Of a stretch of 64,000 nt of DNA, positions 11,422 through 21,831 are shown piece by piece (positions within the stretch are counted from its first letter, which is position 1; each line of letters opens with the position of its first letter). Where the stretch lies: NCBI GenBank assembly GCA_036874045.1, contig JAZBRI010000009.1:248001-312000 (forward strand). The letters are read 5' to 3'. Source of the stretch: Cymodocea nodosa (taxonomy: Eukaryota > Streptophyta > Magnoliopsida > Alismatales > Cymodoceaceae). A model generated the notes under the pieces. It saw nothing but the letters and a program-made list of their open reading frames with translations. It ran no database searches and had not been told where the DNA came from. A program made the position numbers and the translations under genes.

Positions 11422-11623
11422 TGAGTTTCTACCTGAAAACTCATTGTTGGTTGAGAACTTCAACCTGAAAGCTCAACAAAGAAAGGTTGGTTATTAAGCT
11501 TATACCTGAAAGCTCTAATTGTTTGTTCTTGCTTCAACCTGAAAGCAAGTGTTGTAAGTATTTGAATACTTAGTGAAGCCCAAGTGTATCTTGGGGGTGG
11601 ACTAGCCAAGTTGGTGAACCACC
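11422..11623 (+). other. String of predicted RNA hairpins in the LTR leader (element A)
   Basis: Downstream of the TATA box, hairpins occur at 11422-11443 (7-bp stem), 11451-11476 (bulged), 11497-11514 (5 bp) and 11528-11549 (7 bp). All have an 8-base loop ending ACCTGA (CTACCTGA, CAACCTGA or ATACCTGA) but different stems. They are followed by CCCAAG/CTTGGG at 11579-11595 and GGTGG/CCACC at 11596-11623. All would lie in the 5' leader of the element RNA. Pairing was worked out by eye. Confidence 0.55.
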
Positions 11624-11784
11624 TAAAAATTTGCTGTGTGTTATTTTCCTCTTACTATTTTGCTTTCATTTAATTCATCTCATCTCACTTTTGTTGAATC
11701 AATCAATTTAAAGTTAAAAGATTTAAAAACTTACACACCTTCACCATTCACCCCCCCTTTGGTGAGCCTATCGATCCTAACAAT

Positions 11785-11796
11785 TGGTATCAGAGC
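11785..11796 (+). other. Primer binding site, initiator Met-tRNA type
   Basis: TGGTATCAGAGC lies two bases after the LTR end. It is the standard complement of the 3' end of initiator Met-tRNA used by plant Copia elements. Confidence 0.9.
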
Positions 11797-11832
11797 AGGT
11801 TAATCCATTATAAGATTTAACCATCTGAATTT

Positions 11833-13377
11833 ATGGCTCAATTTGCTGAGGGACAAAACATCCACAGACCTCCTCTATTCAATGGTTCAAATTATAACTA
11901 TTGGAAGAATAGAATGGAGTGTTTCCTTAGGAGTTCTGATGTAAAACTCTAGAAGATTATTATTCTTGGAATTACACTTCCAACTAGTGATGTTATGAAC
12001 TGGTCTAAGGAGGATGAGAGAATCATCCAACTAGATGCTAGAAGGCTAAATGCCATATATTTTGCACTAACTACTGAACAATATGATAAAGTATCTGCAT
12101 GTAAGTCTGCTCATGAGACTTGGAAAATCCTTCAATTTACTCATGAAGGTACAAGCCAAGTAAAGGATACAAAAATCAGTATTCTGTTGAGAAAATTAGA
12201 ACTGTTTAAAATGAATGATAATGAAAACATAACTGAAATGTTTTCAAGATTTACTGAAATTATTAACACTCTAAAAGGCCTGGGAAAGGAATTTTTTTCT
12301 CGTGAACAGGTATAGAAGATCTTGAGGAGCTTAACTATTGAGTGGAAACAGAAGTTCACATCTATCCAAGATTCCAAGGATCTCAACAATTACACAGTTG
12401 AAGAACTGTTGGGCAATCTTCTGGCCCACGAAGTACAAATGAATGACTGGAAGGAGTAGGAAGGAGCTATTGAAAAGAAAGCTGAGAAGAAAAAGGAAAT
12501 AACATTTCCTTCAACAGAAGAAGCTCCAAGCTCAGATGATGATGAGATCATGTTGCTGGCAAGGAACTTTATGAAGAAAAAGAATAAGACCAGCTCCTCT
12601 AAAAGAATTGTTCCTACTTACTTTAAATGTAAAAGGCAAGGACACATACAGACTTTCTGTCCATTTCAGACAGAAGAGGATCAAGCAGATAAGAAGAAGA
12701 GATGGAAGGACAAAAAGAAGATGGCACTCAAAGCTACGTGGGATGACAGTAGCTCATCAAGTAGTTCATTTGATTCTGAAGATGAAGTTGCAGCAAATGT
12801 GTGTTTTGCAGCTCAAGAGGTATGTTCCACTTCTTCCTCCAGTTCAGAAGATGAGCATGATGAAATAAATATTAATAGCCTTCTGTCTACTGTAGATAAT
12901 TTATATATTAAATGTAGGGAATTTAAGAAAGAAATTAAAAGGTTAAATCACTGCTTAGAAGATTCTTTAGTTGAATTAGAAACTTCTGTAGTTGAAAATA
13001 GAAATTTGAAATCTAACTTGGATAAATATAATTGTGATAACTATAAATTGAAAGAAGAAAATAAAAACTTAGTAACCTCAATATTTGATTTGAAAAATAC
13101 CATATGTAAATTTACTCAAGGTCAAAAAGGACTAAATAAAATTATAAGATCTCAACGACCTAATGGAAGTAAATATGGCCTAGGGTATGCTACACCACAG
13201 GAAGTACCTTATTGTGGTGGAATGATTCGATCATATAGAGATGACACCACTATGTTTGCCATCAAAAGAAGATCAGATCATATATGGCTGCCAAGAGGCA
13301 ATAGATTTAATGTTTTAAGGACTAACTCCACTGGACCCAAGAAGATTTGGATACTAAAAGCCTTAATTTTAGTATAA
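11833..13377 (+). pseudogene. Element A gag
   Basis: The start is the ATG of MAQFAEGQNIHRPPLFNGSN, matching the gag start of B, E and G. The capsid-like domain includes NYWKNRMECFL and EQYDKVSACKSAHETWKIL, followed by a zinc knuckle near codon 260 read as YFKCKRQGHIQTFC. The first Cys of CX2CX4HX4C is Tyr here. A Lys/Ser-rich and coiled-coil part follows (residues about 300-440), ending GPKKIWILKALILV. In-frame stops occur near 11950, 12313 and 12457. The frame ends with TAA at 13375, and pol follows in the +1 frame. Confidence 0.85.
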
Positions 13378-15928
13378 TTTGCAAGATGACAAGGAGCTCC
13401 AAGTACGTACAACAAGATAGATTGTGGACAGAGGATGCTCAAAGCACATGACAGGTGAGAAAAGTTTTCTTGATTCTGTTACAAGCTTAAGTTCAGGATC
13501 TGTTAAGTTTGGTAATAATGAAAAGAGTAAAACAACTGCAATAGGAAATATTACATCTGAAAATGGTATAATTGAAAATGTATTGCATGTAAATGGATTA
13601 AAACAAAATTTATTAAGTGTAGGGAAATTATGTGATAAAGGTTATATTGTCTCTTTTACTACTGAAAATTGTCACATCATTGATCCAGCTACAAATGAAA
13701 TAAAATTTACTGGTATTAGAAATTGCTCAATTTATACATTAAATTTTCCATTTGAAAATTCTACAAGCAATTCCTGTTTGGTAGCTTCTAGTGAAGATGA
13801 TTGGGTGTGGCATAAAAGACTTGGACACATCAGTATGAAGACTCTCAAAAAGTTATCAAAGGGTGATCTTGTCAGGGGTCTGCCTAAACTTTCATTTAAG
13901 AAAGATAGGGTGTGTAGTGACTATATGCTAGGGAAGCAGAAGAGAACTGCTCTTCACAGCAAAAATGAAGTTACCACTAAAAGGTCATTGGAACTGCTAC
14001 ATTTGGATTTGTTTGGTCCTTCTCAAGTATCAAGTCTTGGGAGTCGAAAATATACCTTTGTTATTGTTGACGATTTCTCTAGATTAACTTGGGTAATATT
14101 TTTAACACATAAGAATGAAACTTGCAATGAGTTTAAAAACTTCTGCATAAGAGTTCAGAATCAGAAAGAACTAACAGTGAAGAAAATTAGAAGTGATCAT
14201 AGAGGAGAATTTGAAAATTATGAATTTGAAAATCTTTGCAATTCATTCAGAATTCTGCATGAATTTTCCTGTCCTAGAACTCCAACTCAAAATGGAGTTG
14301 TGGAAAGGAAAAATAGGACATTGTAAGAAATGGCTAGAACTATGTTGAATACCACTAATCTACCAAAATTTCTCTAGGCAGAAGCTGTAGGAACAGCTTG
14401 TCACATTTCCAACAGAACTCTCATTAGATCTATGTTGAAGAAGACACCATTTGAAATTTTGTTTGATAAGACTCCAAATGTTGGTTACTTTAAGACATTT
14501 GGATGCAAATGCTTTGCCTTAAACACTAGAAATGCTAAAGACAAGTTTGATGCAAAGTTTGAACCTGCCATACTTGTTGGATACTCATCTAGAAGCAAAG
14601 CTTACAGAGTATATTTTGCCAAAGACAGAAGAGTAGAAGAAAGTATAAATGTTCAATTTGATGAAGATCTGATACATAATTTCAAAAATTTGAAGATTAA
14701 CAGTGATAGTGAACACTTTAAAGATGATAACCACAAGCAGACACTCAAATCCCAAGCTTTAGATCAAAATCATAACCATAGGCTTCAGAAGCATAACAAT
14801 TGGAAGTTCAGATCTGATCATCCCGTGGAACAAATAATTGGAAATATATCTAAAGGGGTACAAACTTGAAGTAAAGCACAAGATATTTGCAATTTTTGTG
14901 CATTTGTGTCAGAAATAGAGCCAAAATTAGTAGATGAAGCTTGTAAGGATATCTACTGGACAATGGCTATGCAAGAAGAATTAAATCAATTCCAGAAAAA
15001 TAATGTTTGGGAACTAGTAGAAAAACCTGTAGGAAAATCAATCATTGGAACTAAATGGATTTTCAAAAACAAATTAGATGAAGAAGGTAACATTCTCAGA
15101 AATAAAGCTTGACTAGTTGCACAAGGCTATAATCAGCAGGAAGGTATTGACTATGAAGAAACTTTTGCACCTGTAGCTAGAATTGAAGCTATCAGAATGT
15201 TGCTTGCTTTTACAAGTAGTATGAAGATAAGATTGTTTCAAATGGATGTGAAAAGTGTCTTTTTAAATGGAGAAATTCAGGAAGAAGTGTTTGTTAAACA
15301 ACCACCTGGATTTGAAGATGAAGTCAAGCCAGATCATGTCCACAAACTAAGAAAGACTTTATATAGTCTGAAACAGGCACCTAAGGCTTGGTATGAGAAA
15401 TTGAAAAAGTTCTTAACTGAAAACAATTTCTCTATAGGCAAAGTGGACAACACTTTGTTTATCAAAACTTTTGATTTGCACATTTTGATTGTTCAGATAT
15501 ATGCTGATGATATAGTTTTTGGAGCCACTTCAGAAGAACTCTGTCATGGATTTCAAAATTTGATGAAAAATAAATTTGAAATGAGCATGATGGGAGAATT
15601 GAAGTTTTTCTTAGGATTACAGATTTATCAAGTTCAAAATGGCATCTTTGTTAACCAAGAGAAATACTACAAAGTGATGTTGAAGAAATTTGGTTATGAA
15701 AACATCAAACCTACAAATACTCCAATGAGTTCAAGCACTAAACTTGAAATGAATGATTCAAGTGTTGTAGTGGATCCAAAGCAATATAGAGGCATGATTG
15801 GATCCCTGTTGTACCTTTTAGCAAGCAAGCTAGATATTATGTTCAATGTATGCTTGTGTGCTCGATTTCAAACATCACCCAAGGAATCTCATTTGAAATT
15901 AGTTAAAAAAAATTTCAAATATTTGTGA
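13376..15928 (+). pseudogene. Element A pol: protease, integrase, reverse transcriptase (truncated)
   Basis: All pieces are in one frame, +1 relative to gag. Protease motif is DRGCSKHMTG, where related copies have DNG and most Copia have DSG. GAG-pre-integrase is WHKRLGH with CSDY where the zinc finger normally has CxxC. Integrase core residues are D in HLDLFGP, D in SDHRGEF and E in QNGVVERKN. RT has QMDVKSVFLNG and the active site YADD. Stops occur at 13418, 14324, about 14376, 14867 and 15110. Coding stops at KLVKKNFKYL, exactly where RNase H should begin, because of the junction with element B. Confidence 0.85.
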
Positions 15929-16819
15929 GTTGTCATTCAATCAGATACTTATAACTGTAACTCACCGAATAGTTATATACTTGTTAGATAGTTTGTCTCT
16001 ATTAACTTTCTGATTGCTTTAATTTAGCACGTGCATAAAGGCTGACTTAAGTTTTAGATGGTTATCCCTATAACTCACCGAAACGCTTCAGAATTTCAGA
16101 TAGTTATCTTTCTAACTCTCCGAAAACTTATTTGCACTTCTTTCTGGAATTCTGCATGTGGGAAATTCAATGACTTAAGTTTCGGATGGTTATCCCTGTA
16201 ACTCATTGAAACACTTTAGGATTTCGGATAGTTAACTTTCTAACTCTCCGAAAACTTATTTGCACTTCTTTTTGGAATTCTACATGTGGGAAATTCAATG
16301 ACTTAAGTTTTGGAAAGTTATACCTGTAATTTACCGAAAAACTCGAATAGTTATCTAACTCTCTGAAAAGAAAACTCGGATAGTTATCTAACTCTCCGAC
16401 AAGTCCTTTAAGCTTCTGTTCAGTATTTCTACACGTGGTTTATTGAATGACTTAACTTTTAGATAGTTATACCTGTAACTCTCTGAAAAGTCCTTTAAGC
16501 TTCCGTTCAATATTTCTACACGTGGTTTATTGAATGACTTAACTTTTGGATAATTATACCTGTAACTCTCTGAAAAGTCCTTTAAGCTTCCGGATAGTTA
16601 ACTCCTTAACTATCTGATCATTCAATCCCACTTAACTTGAGAATTACACCACTTAACTATTCGATTTTCTACAACAGCATATTTTGAGATTTACTGCCAC
16701 CTGTTTGATGCTTCGATTTGTCTGTCTTTTGTTCTTTATGTTGTACAGACTAATCTTGATAAATATAATTCAAAACCTTACATTGATTTTTGCATTACCA
16801 AAATCTAGAGGTCCTTTCA
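15929..16819 (-). repeat. 3' LTR of element B, truncated to 891 bp
   Basis: It matches the 5' LTR from about 22532 to 23427 and ends GGTCCTTTCA (TGAAAGGACC on the element strand). It begins abruptly in the middle of U3. Differences from the 5' LTR are mostly C/T and G/A changes. Confidence 0.85.
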
Positions 16820-16820
16820 A

Positions 16821-17025
16821 TCTCCCCCTTTTTGATAATGGCAAAAACCTTACAATCTATTACATGTATTTCTCTCCCTATATATCTATACAGAAAAGCA
16901 CACGAGGAAAGTAGAATAATGTAAATTTAAAGATTCCCCCTGATTTTCTGAAACCACTTCCCTTGAATTTCTCCCCCTACTTTACTACAGCTTTGCTTAC
17001 CAAACTATGATATTTCTCCCCCTTT
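16821..17025 (-). other. Polypurine tract and extra PPT-like boxes of element B
   Basis: The tract next to the LTR (16821-16834, AAAAAGGGGGAGA on the element strand) would prime plus-strand DNA synthesis. Further AGGGGGA-type boxes lie at about 16935, 16972 and 17016. Repeated PPT-like boxes upstream of the 3' LTR are a known Sirevirus trait. Confidence 0.7.
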
Positions 17026-17171
17026 TTTGCTAATTATCAAAAAGAAGTGAGAAGACAGATACTAAGTTGGTGGAGCAATTATAGCTGAGTATCAAAATGT
17101 CAAAGTTGCTACAAAATAGAGAAGTTAGTAGAACAAGCTCCTAGTGGTGAGCTTGGAGAGTAGATATGAAA

Positions 17172-20100
17172 TTATAAATCATATAAAGAACAAATCCCTA
17201 AATTTCGTCTAATATGATTAAATGCAGCTTCAGATAATGGTTTAGTGAAGATATCTGCAAGTTGTTCTTTAGTAGAGACATATTCTAAGGAAATATGACC
17301 TTTTTCATCATGGTCTCTTAAAAAGTGGTGCCTAATCTCGATATGTTTTGCTCTAGAGTGTAGAACTGTGTTTTTGGAGAGATTGATGGCACTACTGCTA
17401 TCATAGTAAATAATGGTATTCTGAAAATTTAGCTTATAATCTGCTAGTGTTTGTTGCATCCATAAGATCTGTGCATAACATAGGCTTGCTGTCATATATT
17501 CAGCTTCAGTGGTGGATAGAGCTATAGAGTTTTGTTTCCTGCTGAACCAAGAAACAAGTGAATGAACAAGCAATGACATGTTCCATTGGTGCTTTTTCGA
17601 TCTGATTTGCATCCTACATAATCTGCATCACTGTATCCTACTAAAATCAATTGATTCTTTGAAGAATAAAATAAGCCAAACTCTTTGGTACCTTGTAGAT
17701 ATTTAAATATACGTTTAACTACTTTTAAGTATGATGCTTTTGGAGAGGCTTGATATCTTGCACAAGTACAAACACTAAACATTATATCTGGTCTATTGGC
17801 TGTTAGATACAGAAGTGATCCAATCATACCTTTGTATTTCTTTTGATCCACTGGAATGCTAGAAATGTCCTTATCAAGTTTTTCATTTGAGTTCATAGGA
17901 GTACCTGTTGCTTTGGATTTATCCATACCAAATTTTAAGAGAATCTCTTTGCAAAATTTCTCTTGATTTAGGAAAATACCATGCTGAAGTTGATGAATCT
18001 ATAATTCTAGAAAGAATTTTAATTCTCCCATAAGACTCATCTCAAATTCATTCTTCATTAAGATCTAAAAATCATGACATAGTTTCTCATGTGTGGCACC
18101 AAAAATGATATCATCCACGTAGATTTGAATAATCAACATATGAGAGCTTTCAGATTTGATGAATAGGGTGTTGTCTGCAGTTCCTATGTTAAACTGATTC
18201 TCAAGAAGGAAACTCTTCAGTTTATCATACCATGCACGTGGTGCTTGCTTCAAACCATAGAGAGCTTTATTCAATTTGTATATATGGTTTGGATTTTCTT
18301 CATCTTCAAAACCTGGTGGTTGTTCTACATATACTTCTTCTTGCAGAATGCCATTAAGAAATGCACTTTTAACATCCATCTGATAAAGCTTGATTTTCAT
18401 ACTGCTTGCAAAGGCAAGTAACATTCTAATTGCTTCAAGTCTTGCAACAGGTGCAAAAGTTTCTTCATAATCGATTCCTTCTTGTTGGTTGTATCCCTAA
18501 GCAACAAGTTTAGCTTTATTTTTGATAATACTGCCATTATTGTCAAGTTTGTTCTTAAACACCCATTTAGTATTAATAATTGATTTTTCGATGGGCCTTT
18601 CAATCAAGTTCCAGACTTCATTTTTCTTGAACTGATTTAGTTCCTCTTGCATGGCCATGATCCAGTATTCATCATTGTAGGCATATTCAACTGTTGAAGG
18701 TTCAAGTTTAGACACAAAAGCACAATAATTACAAATATTTTGAATTTTGCTTCTTGTTTGAACACCTTGATTTATATTCCCAATAATTTGCCCAATGGGA
18801 TGTTCAGACTTTGTCTTCCATGCTTTTTCTGTCTCAGTAGATGTAGGCAGTGATGAATTATCCTTTTTCTGAGGAATTTTCTGATTTGTTACTTCACTTT
18901 CACTTTCACTATCTATTGTTAGCCTCTTCAATTTTCCTACCATATCTTCATCAAAGAATACGTTTATTGACTCTTCTACTCTTCTTTCATGTTCAAAATA
19001 GATCTTGTAGGCCTTACTTCTTGAAGAGTATCCAACAAGTAAAGTAGGATCAGATTTTGCATCAAATTTGTCCTTTTGATCCTTTGTATTAAGCACAAAA
19101 CATCTTGATTCGAAGACTTTAAAATATCCAACATTTGATATTTTACCATACCATAGTTCAAAAGGGTGTCTTATGTAGGATAGGTCTAAGATGAGTTCTG
19201 TTTATTGAATAACATGCAGTATTTACAACTTTAGCCCATAGAGACTTTGGTAGATCAGATGCATTAAGAATTGTCCTTGCCATTTCTTGTACTGATCTAT
19301 TCTTCCTCTCTACAACTCCATTCTGAGCAGAAGTTCTTGGACATGAGAATTCGTGCAGTATGCCAAAAGAATTGCATAATTCTTCAAATTCTGAATTTTC
19401 AAATTCACCTCCATGATCACTTCTAATCTTCTTCACGGTTGATTCTTTTTCATTTTGAATTCTAATACAGAGATGTTTGAATTCATTGCAAGCTTCATTC
19501 TTGTGTGTTAAGAAAATAACCCAAGTGAATATTGTATAATCATCAACTACCACTAAGGTATATTTTCTTCCTCTTAAACTGGTTGTTTGTGTAGGACCAA
19601 ACAGGTCCATATGCAATAGATCCAATGGTTGACGTGTGGCAATGTCTTCAATACTCTTGTGTGCTGATTTCTTTTGTTTTCTAATTGTATAGTCACTACA
19701 CAATTTATCTCTCTTGAATTTGAGCTTAAGCACACCTCTAACAAGATCATGTTTGGTCAATTTTCTTATAAGTCTCATGTTTGCATGATTTAATCTTTTA
19801 TGCCATAACCATTCATCTTCATTAGAAGCAACTAAACATACATCACTAGATATAATATCATATGGAAATTCCAAAGTATAAATTGAGTTATTTCTATATC
19901 CAGTAAATTTAATTTCATATGTATCCTATTGCAATATAAAACTGTTTTCTGCAATAAAAAGTATATTGTAACCTTTGTCACATAATTAACCTACACTTAG
20001 CATATTCTATTTTAAACCATTTACATGAAGAACATTTTCTATTTTTCCATTTTTAGATGCAACATTTCCTATGGCAGTAATTCTACATTTTTCATTATTA

Positions 20101-20237
20101 CCAAACTTAACAGATTTTGAATTTATTGATTTAATAGATTCCAGAAGTCTTTTTTTACCTGTCATATGTTTTGAGCAACCATTGTCAATGATCCACTTGG
20201 ATGTTTGAGCTTTCTTGTCCATGCAGTCTTGCAAGTC
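17172..20237 (-). pseudogene. Element B pol: protease, integrase, reverse transcriptase, RNase H
   Basis: Protease is WIIDNGCSKHMTG (20007-20234). GAG-pre-integrase and the integrase core lie at 19158-19874 with WHKRLNH, CSDY in place of CxxC, and D (HMDLFGP), D (SDHGGEF), E (QNGVVERKN) intact. The integrase tail and RT start are at 18497-19096. RT at 18065-18424 has [11 protein letters not shown] and YVDD. RT end and RNase H are at 17172-17926 (ALSTTEAEYM, YYDSSSAINL, ADIFTKPL). Stops sit near 20006, 19930 and 18499. Frame changes occur near 19160 and 17560-17610. Pol is +1 relative to gag. Confidence 0.85.
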
Positions 20238-21779
20238 ATGTTGAAATTAAGATTTTTGGTACCCATATTTTCTTGGGTCCATCACTGTTAGTCCTTTGTA
20301 TTCTAAACCTGTTGCCTTTTGGTAGTCATATAGACGTAGATCTCTTCTTAATGACAAACACAATTGTGCCATCTTTTTAAGATTTAATTTTTCCACCACA
20401 GTAAGGGATTTCCTGTGGTACAACATACCCTAGGCCAAATTTACTTCCTCCTATTCTTTGAGATCCTATTATTTTGTTTAAGCTATTTTCACCTTTAGTA
20501 AATTTACATACAGTTTTCTTCAAATCAGTAACTTCAGATAATAGATTTTTATTTTCTTCTTTCAAATCAAAATTTTTACAACTATAGTTATCCATTTTAG
20601 TCTTTAATTCCCTATTATCAACTAAGGCTTTTTCTAGTTCAGCAAAAACATCTTCTAGATAGGAGTTTAAACTGTTTAATTCTTTCTTGTACTTCTTACA
20701 TTTTATATATAAGTTATCTACTGTACAGAGAAGACTATCTATATCTACATCATCATTTTCTTTTTCCGAGCAATAGGGAGATGTAGAGCATACCTCTTGT
20801 GCAGCAAAGCACATGTTTGCAGATGCCTCCTCATCTAAGTTTGATGAGCTGCTGGATGAACTGTTGTCATTCCAAGTGGCTTTCAATGCCATTTTCTTCT
20901 TATTCTTCCTTTCCATTTCTGTTTGTCCTCCTCTTGTTGAAAATGACAGTAAAGTTGAATGTGTCCCAGTTTCTTGCACTTGTAGCATGTAGGGACTTTT
21001 GATTTTGAGAAGCTGGCTTTGCCTCCTTGTCTCATCATCCTTCTGAAGTTCCTGGCCAGCAGTAACACTTCATCCTCATCCGAGCTTAGTTGATCTTCTG
21101 TTGAGGGAAAAGCTAGTTCTTTCTTTTTCTCTACTTTTCTTTCAGTGACTCCTTCTTTCCATTCCTTCATTTGGACTTCATGGGCTAGAAGGTTTCCCAA
21201 TAGATCTTCAACTGAATAGTTATTCAGATCCTTTGAATCCTGTATGGAAGTAGACTTCTGCTTCCATTCGACTGTCAGGCTCCTTAGGATCTTTTGTATC
21301 TGTTCACGATTAGAGAAACTCCTCCCAAGGCCTCTTAGTTCATTCACAATTTCTATGAATCTGGAAAATAATTCAGTGATACTTTCTTTTTCAAGCATTT
21401 TGAATAATTCATATTTTCTTAACAAAATGCTAATTTTAGTATCTTTAACTTGGCTGGTTCCTTCATATGTAATTTGAAGGATCTTCCAAGCTTCATGGGA
21501 GAATTTACAAGCAGATATTTTATTATACTGTTCACTAGTTAGTGCATAGTAAATGGAATTAAGCCCACGAGCATCCATCTGGATGATTCTTTCATCCTCC
21601 TCAGTCTAGTCACTTTCATGACTGATTGGAGTTGGTGTACCATATACAACCATTCTCCAAAGCTTCACATTTATACTCTTGAGAAAGCACTCCATCCTAT
21701 TTTTCCAGTAGCTATAATTGCTACCATCAAAGAGGGGAGGTCGATGGATATTCTGACCCTCTGCAGTGTGGAAAGCCAT
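20236..21779 (-). pseudogene. Element B gag
   Basis: Gag starts MAFHTAEGQNIHRPPLFDGSN after the primer site. The capsid part is followed by an intact zinc knuckle CYKCKKLGHIQLYC (CX2CX4HX4C) and a Ser-rich then coiled-coil C-terminal part. There is one stop near 21609 (TGG to TAG), a one-base frameshift near 20890-20900 in an A/G-rich tract, and another stop near 20377. The frame ends at TGA 20236-20238, with protease in the +1 frame through that stop. Confidence 0.85.
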
Positions 21780-21817
21780 GATCTCAGATGGTTAAATCTA
21801 TTAACGAGATCAACCTT

Positions 21818-21829
21818 GCTCTGATACCA
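21818..21829 (-). other. Primer binding site of element B
   Basis: TGGTATCAGAGC reads on the minus strand two bases inside the 5' LTR end. It is the Met-tRNA-type site, unmutated. Confidence 0.9.
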
Positions 21830-21831
21830 AT

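Larger units (their letters stand above)
10079..11782 (+). repeat. 5' LTR of element A (1.7 kb)
   Basis: It starts TGTTAGAACCCGAGTATTTT and ends GATCCTAACA next to the primer site, with standard TG...CA ends. It matches the LTR of element C at 23443-25246 (reverse strand) and fragment I at 56911. The U3 part holds repeated G-boxes and CGGATAGTTA-type inverted repeats; the transcribed part holds a string of hairpins. Confidence 0.9.
10079..15928 (+). mobile_element. Element A: Sirevirus-like Copia retrotransposon, 3' truncated
   Basis: The order is 5' LTR (10079-11782), primer site (11785-11796), gag (11833-13377) and pol (13376-15928) with protease, integrase and RT. The gene order protease-integrase-RT shows Copia. 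The RT text (QMDVKS.FLNGEIQEEVFVKQPPGFED) and long LTR fit the Sirevirus group. RNase H, PPT and 3' LTR are missing: sequence switches at about 15928 to the middle of an LTR of element B in the opposite direction. Several stop codons make it inactive. Confidence 0.85.

Noticed and set aside
11785-11796. tRNA gene at the TGGTATCAGAGC sites
   Set aside because: Only 12-18 bases match a tRNA 3' end, directly after LTR ends. They are primer binding sites.
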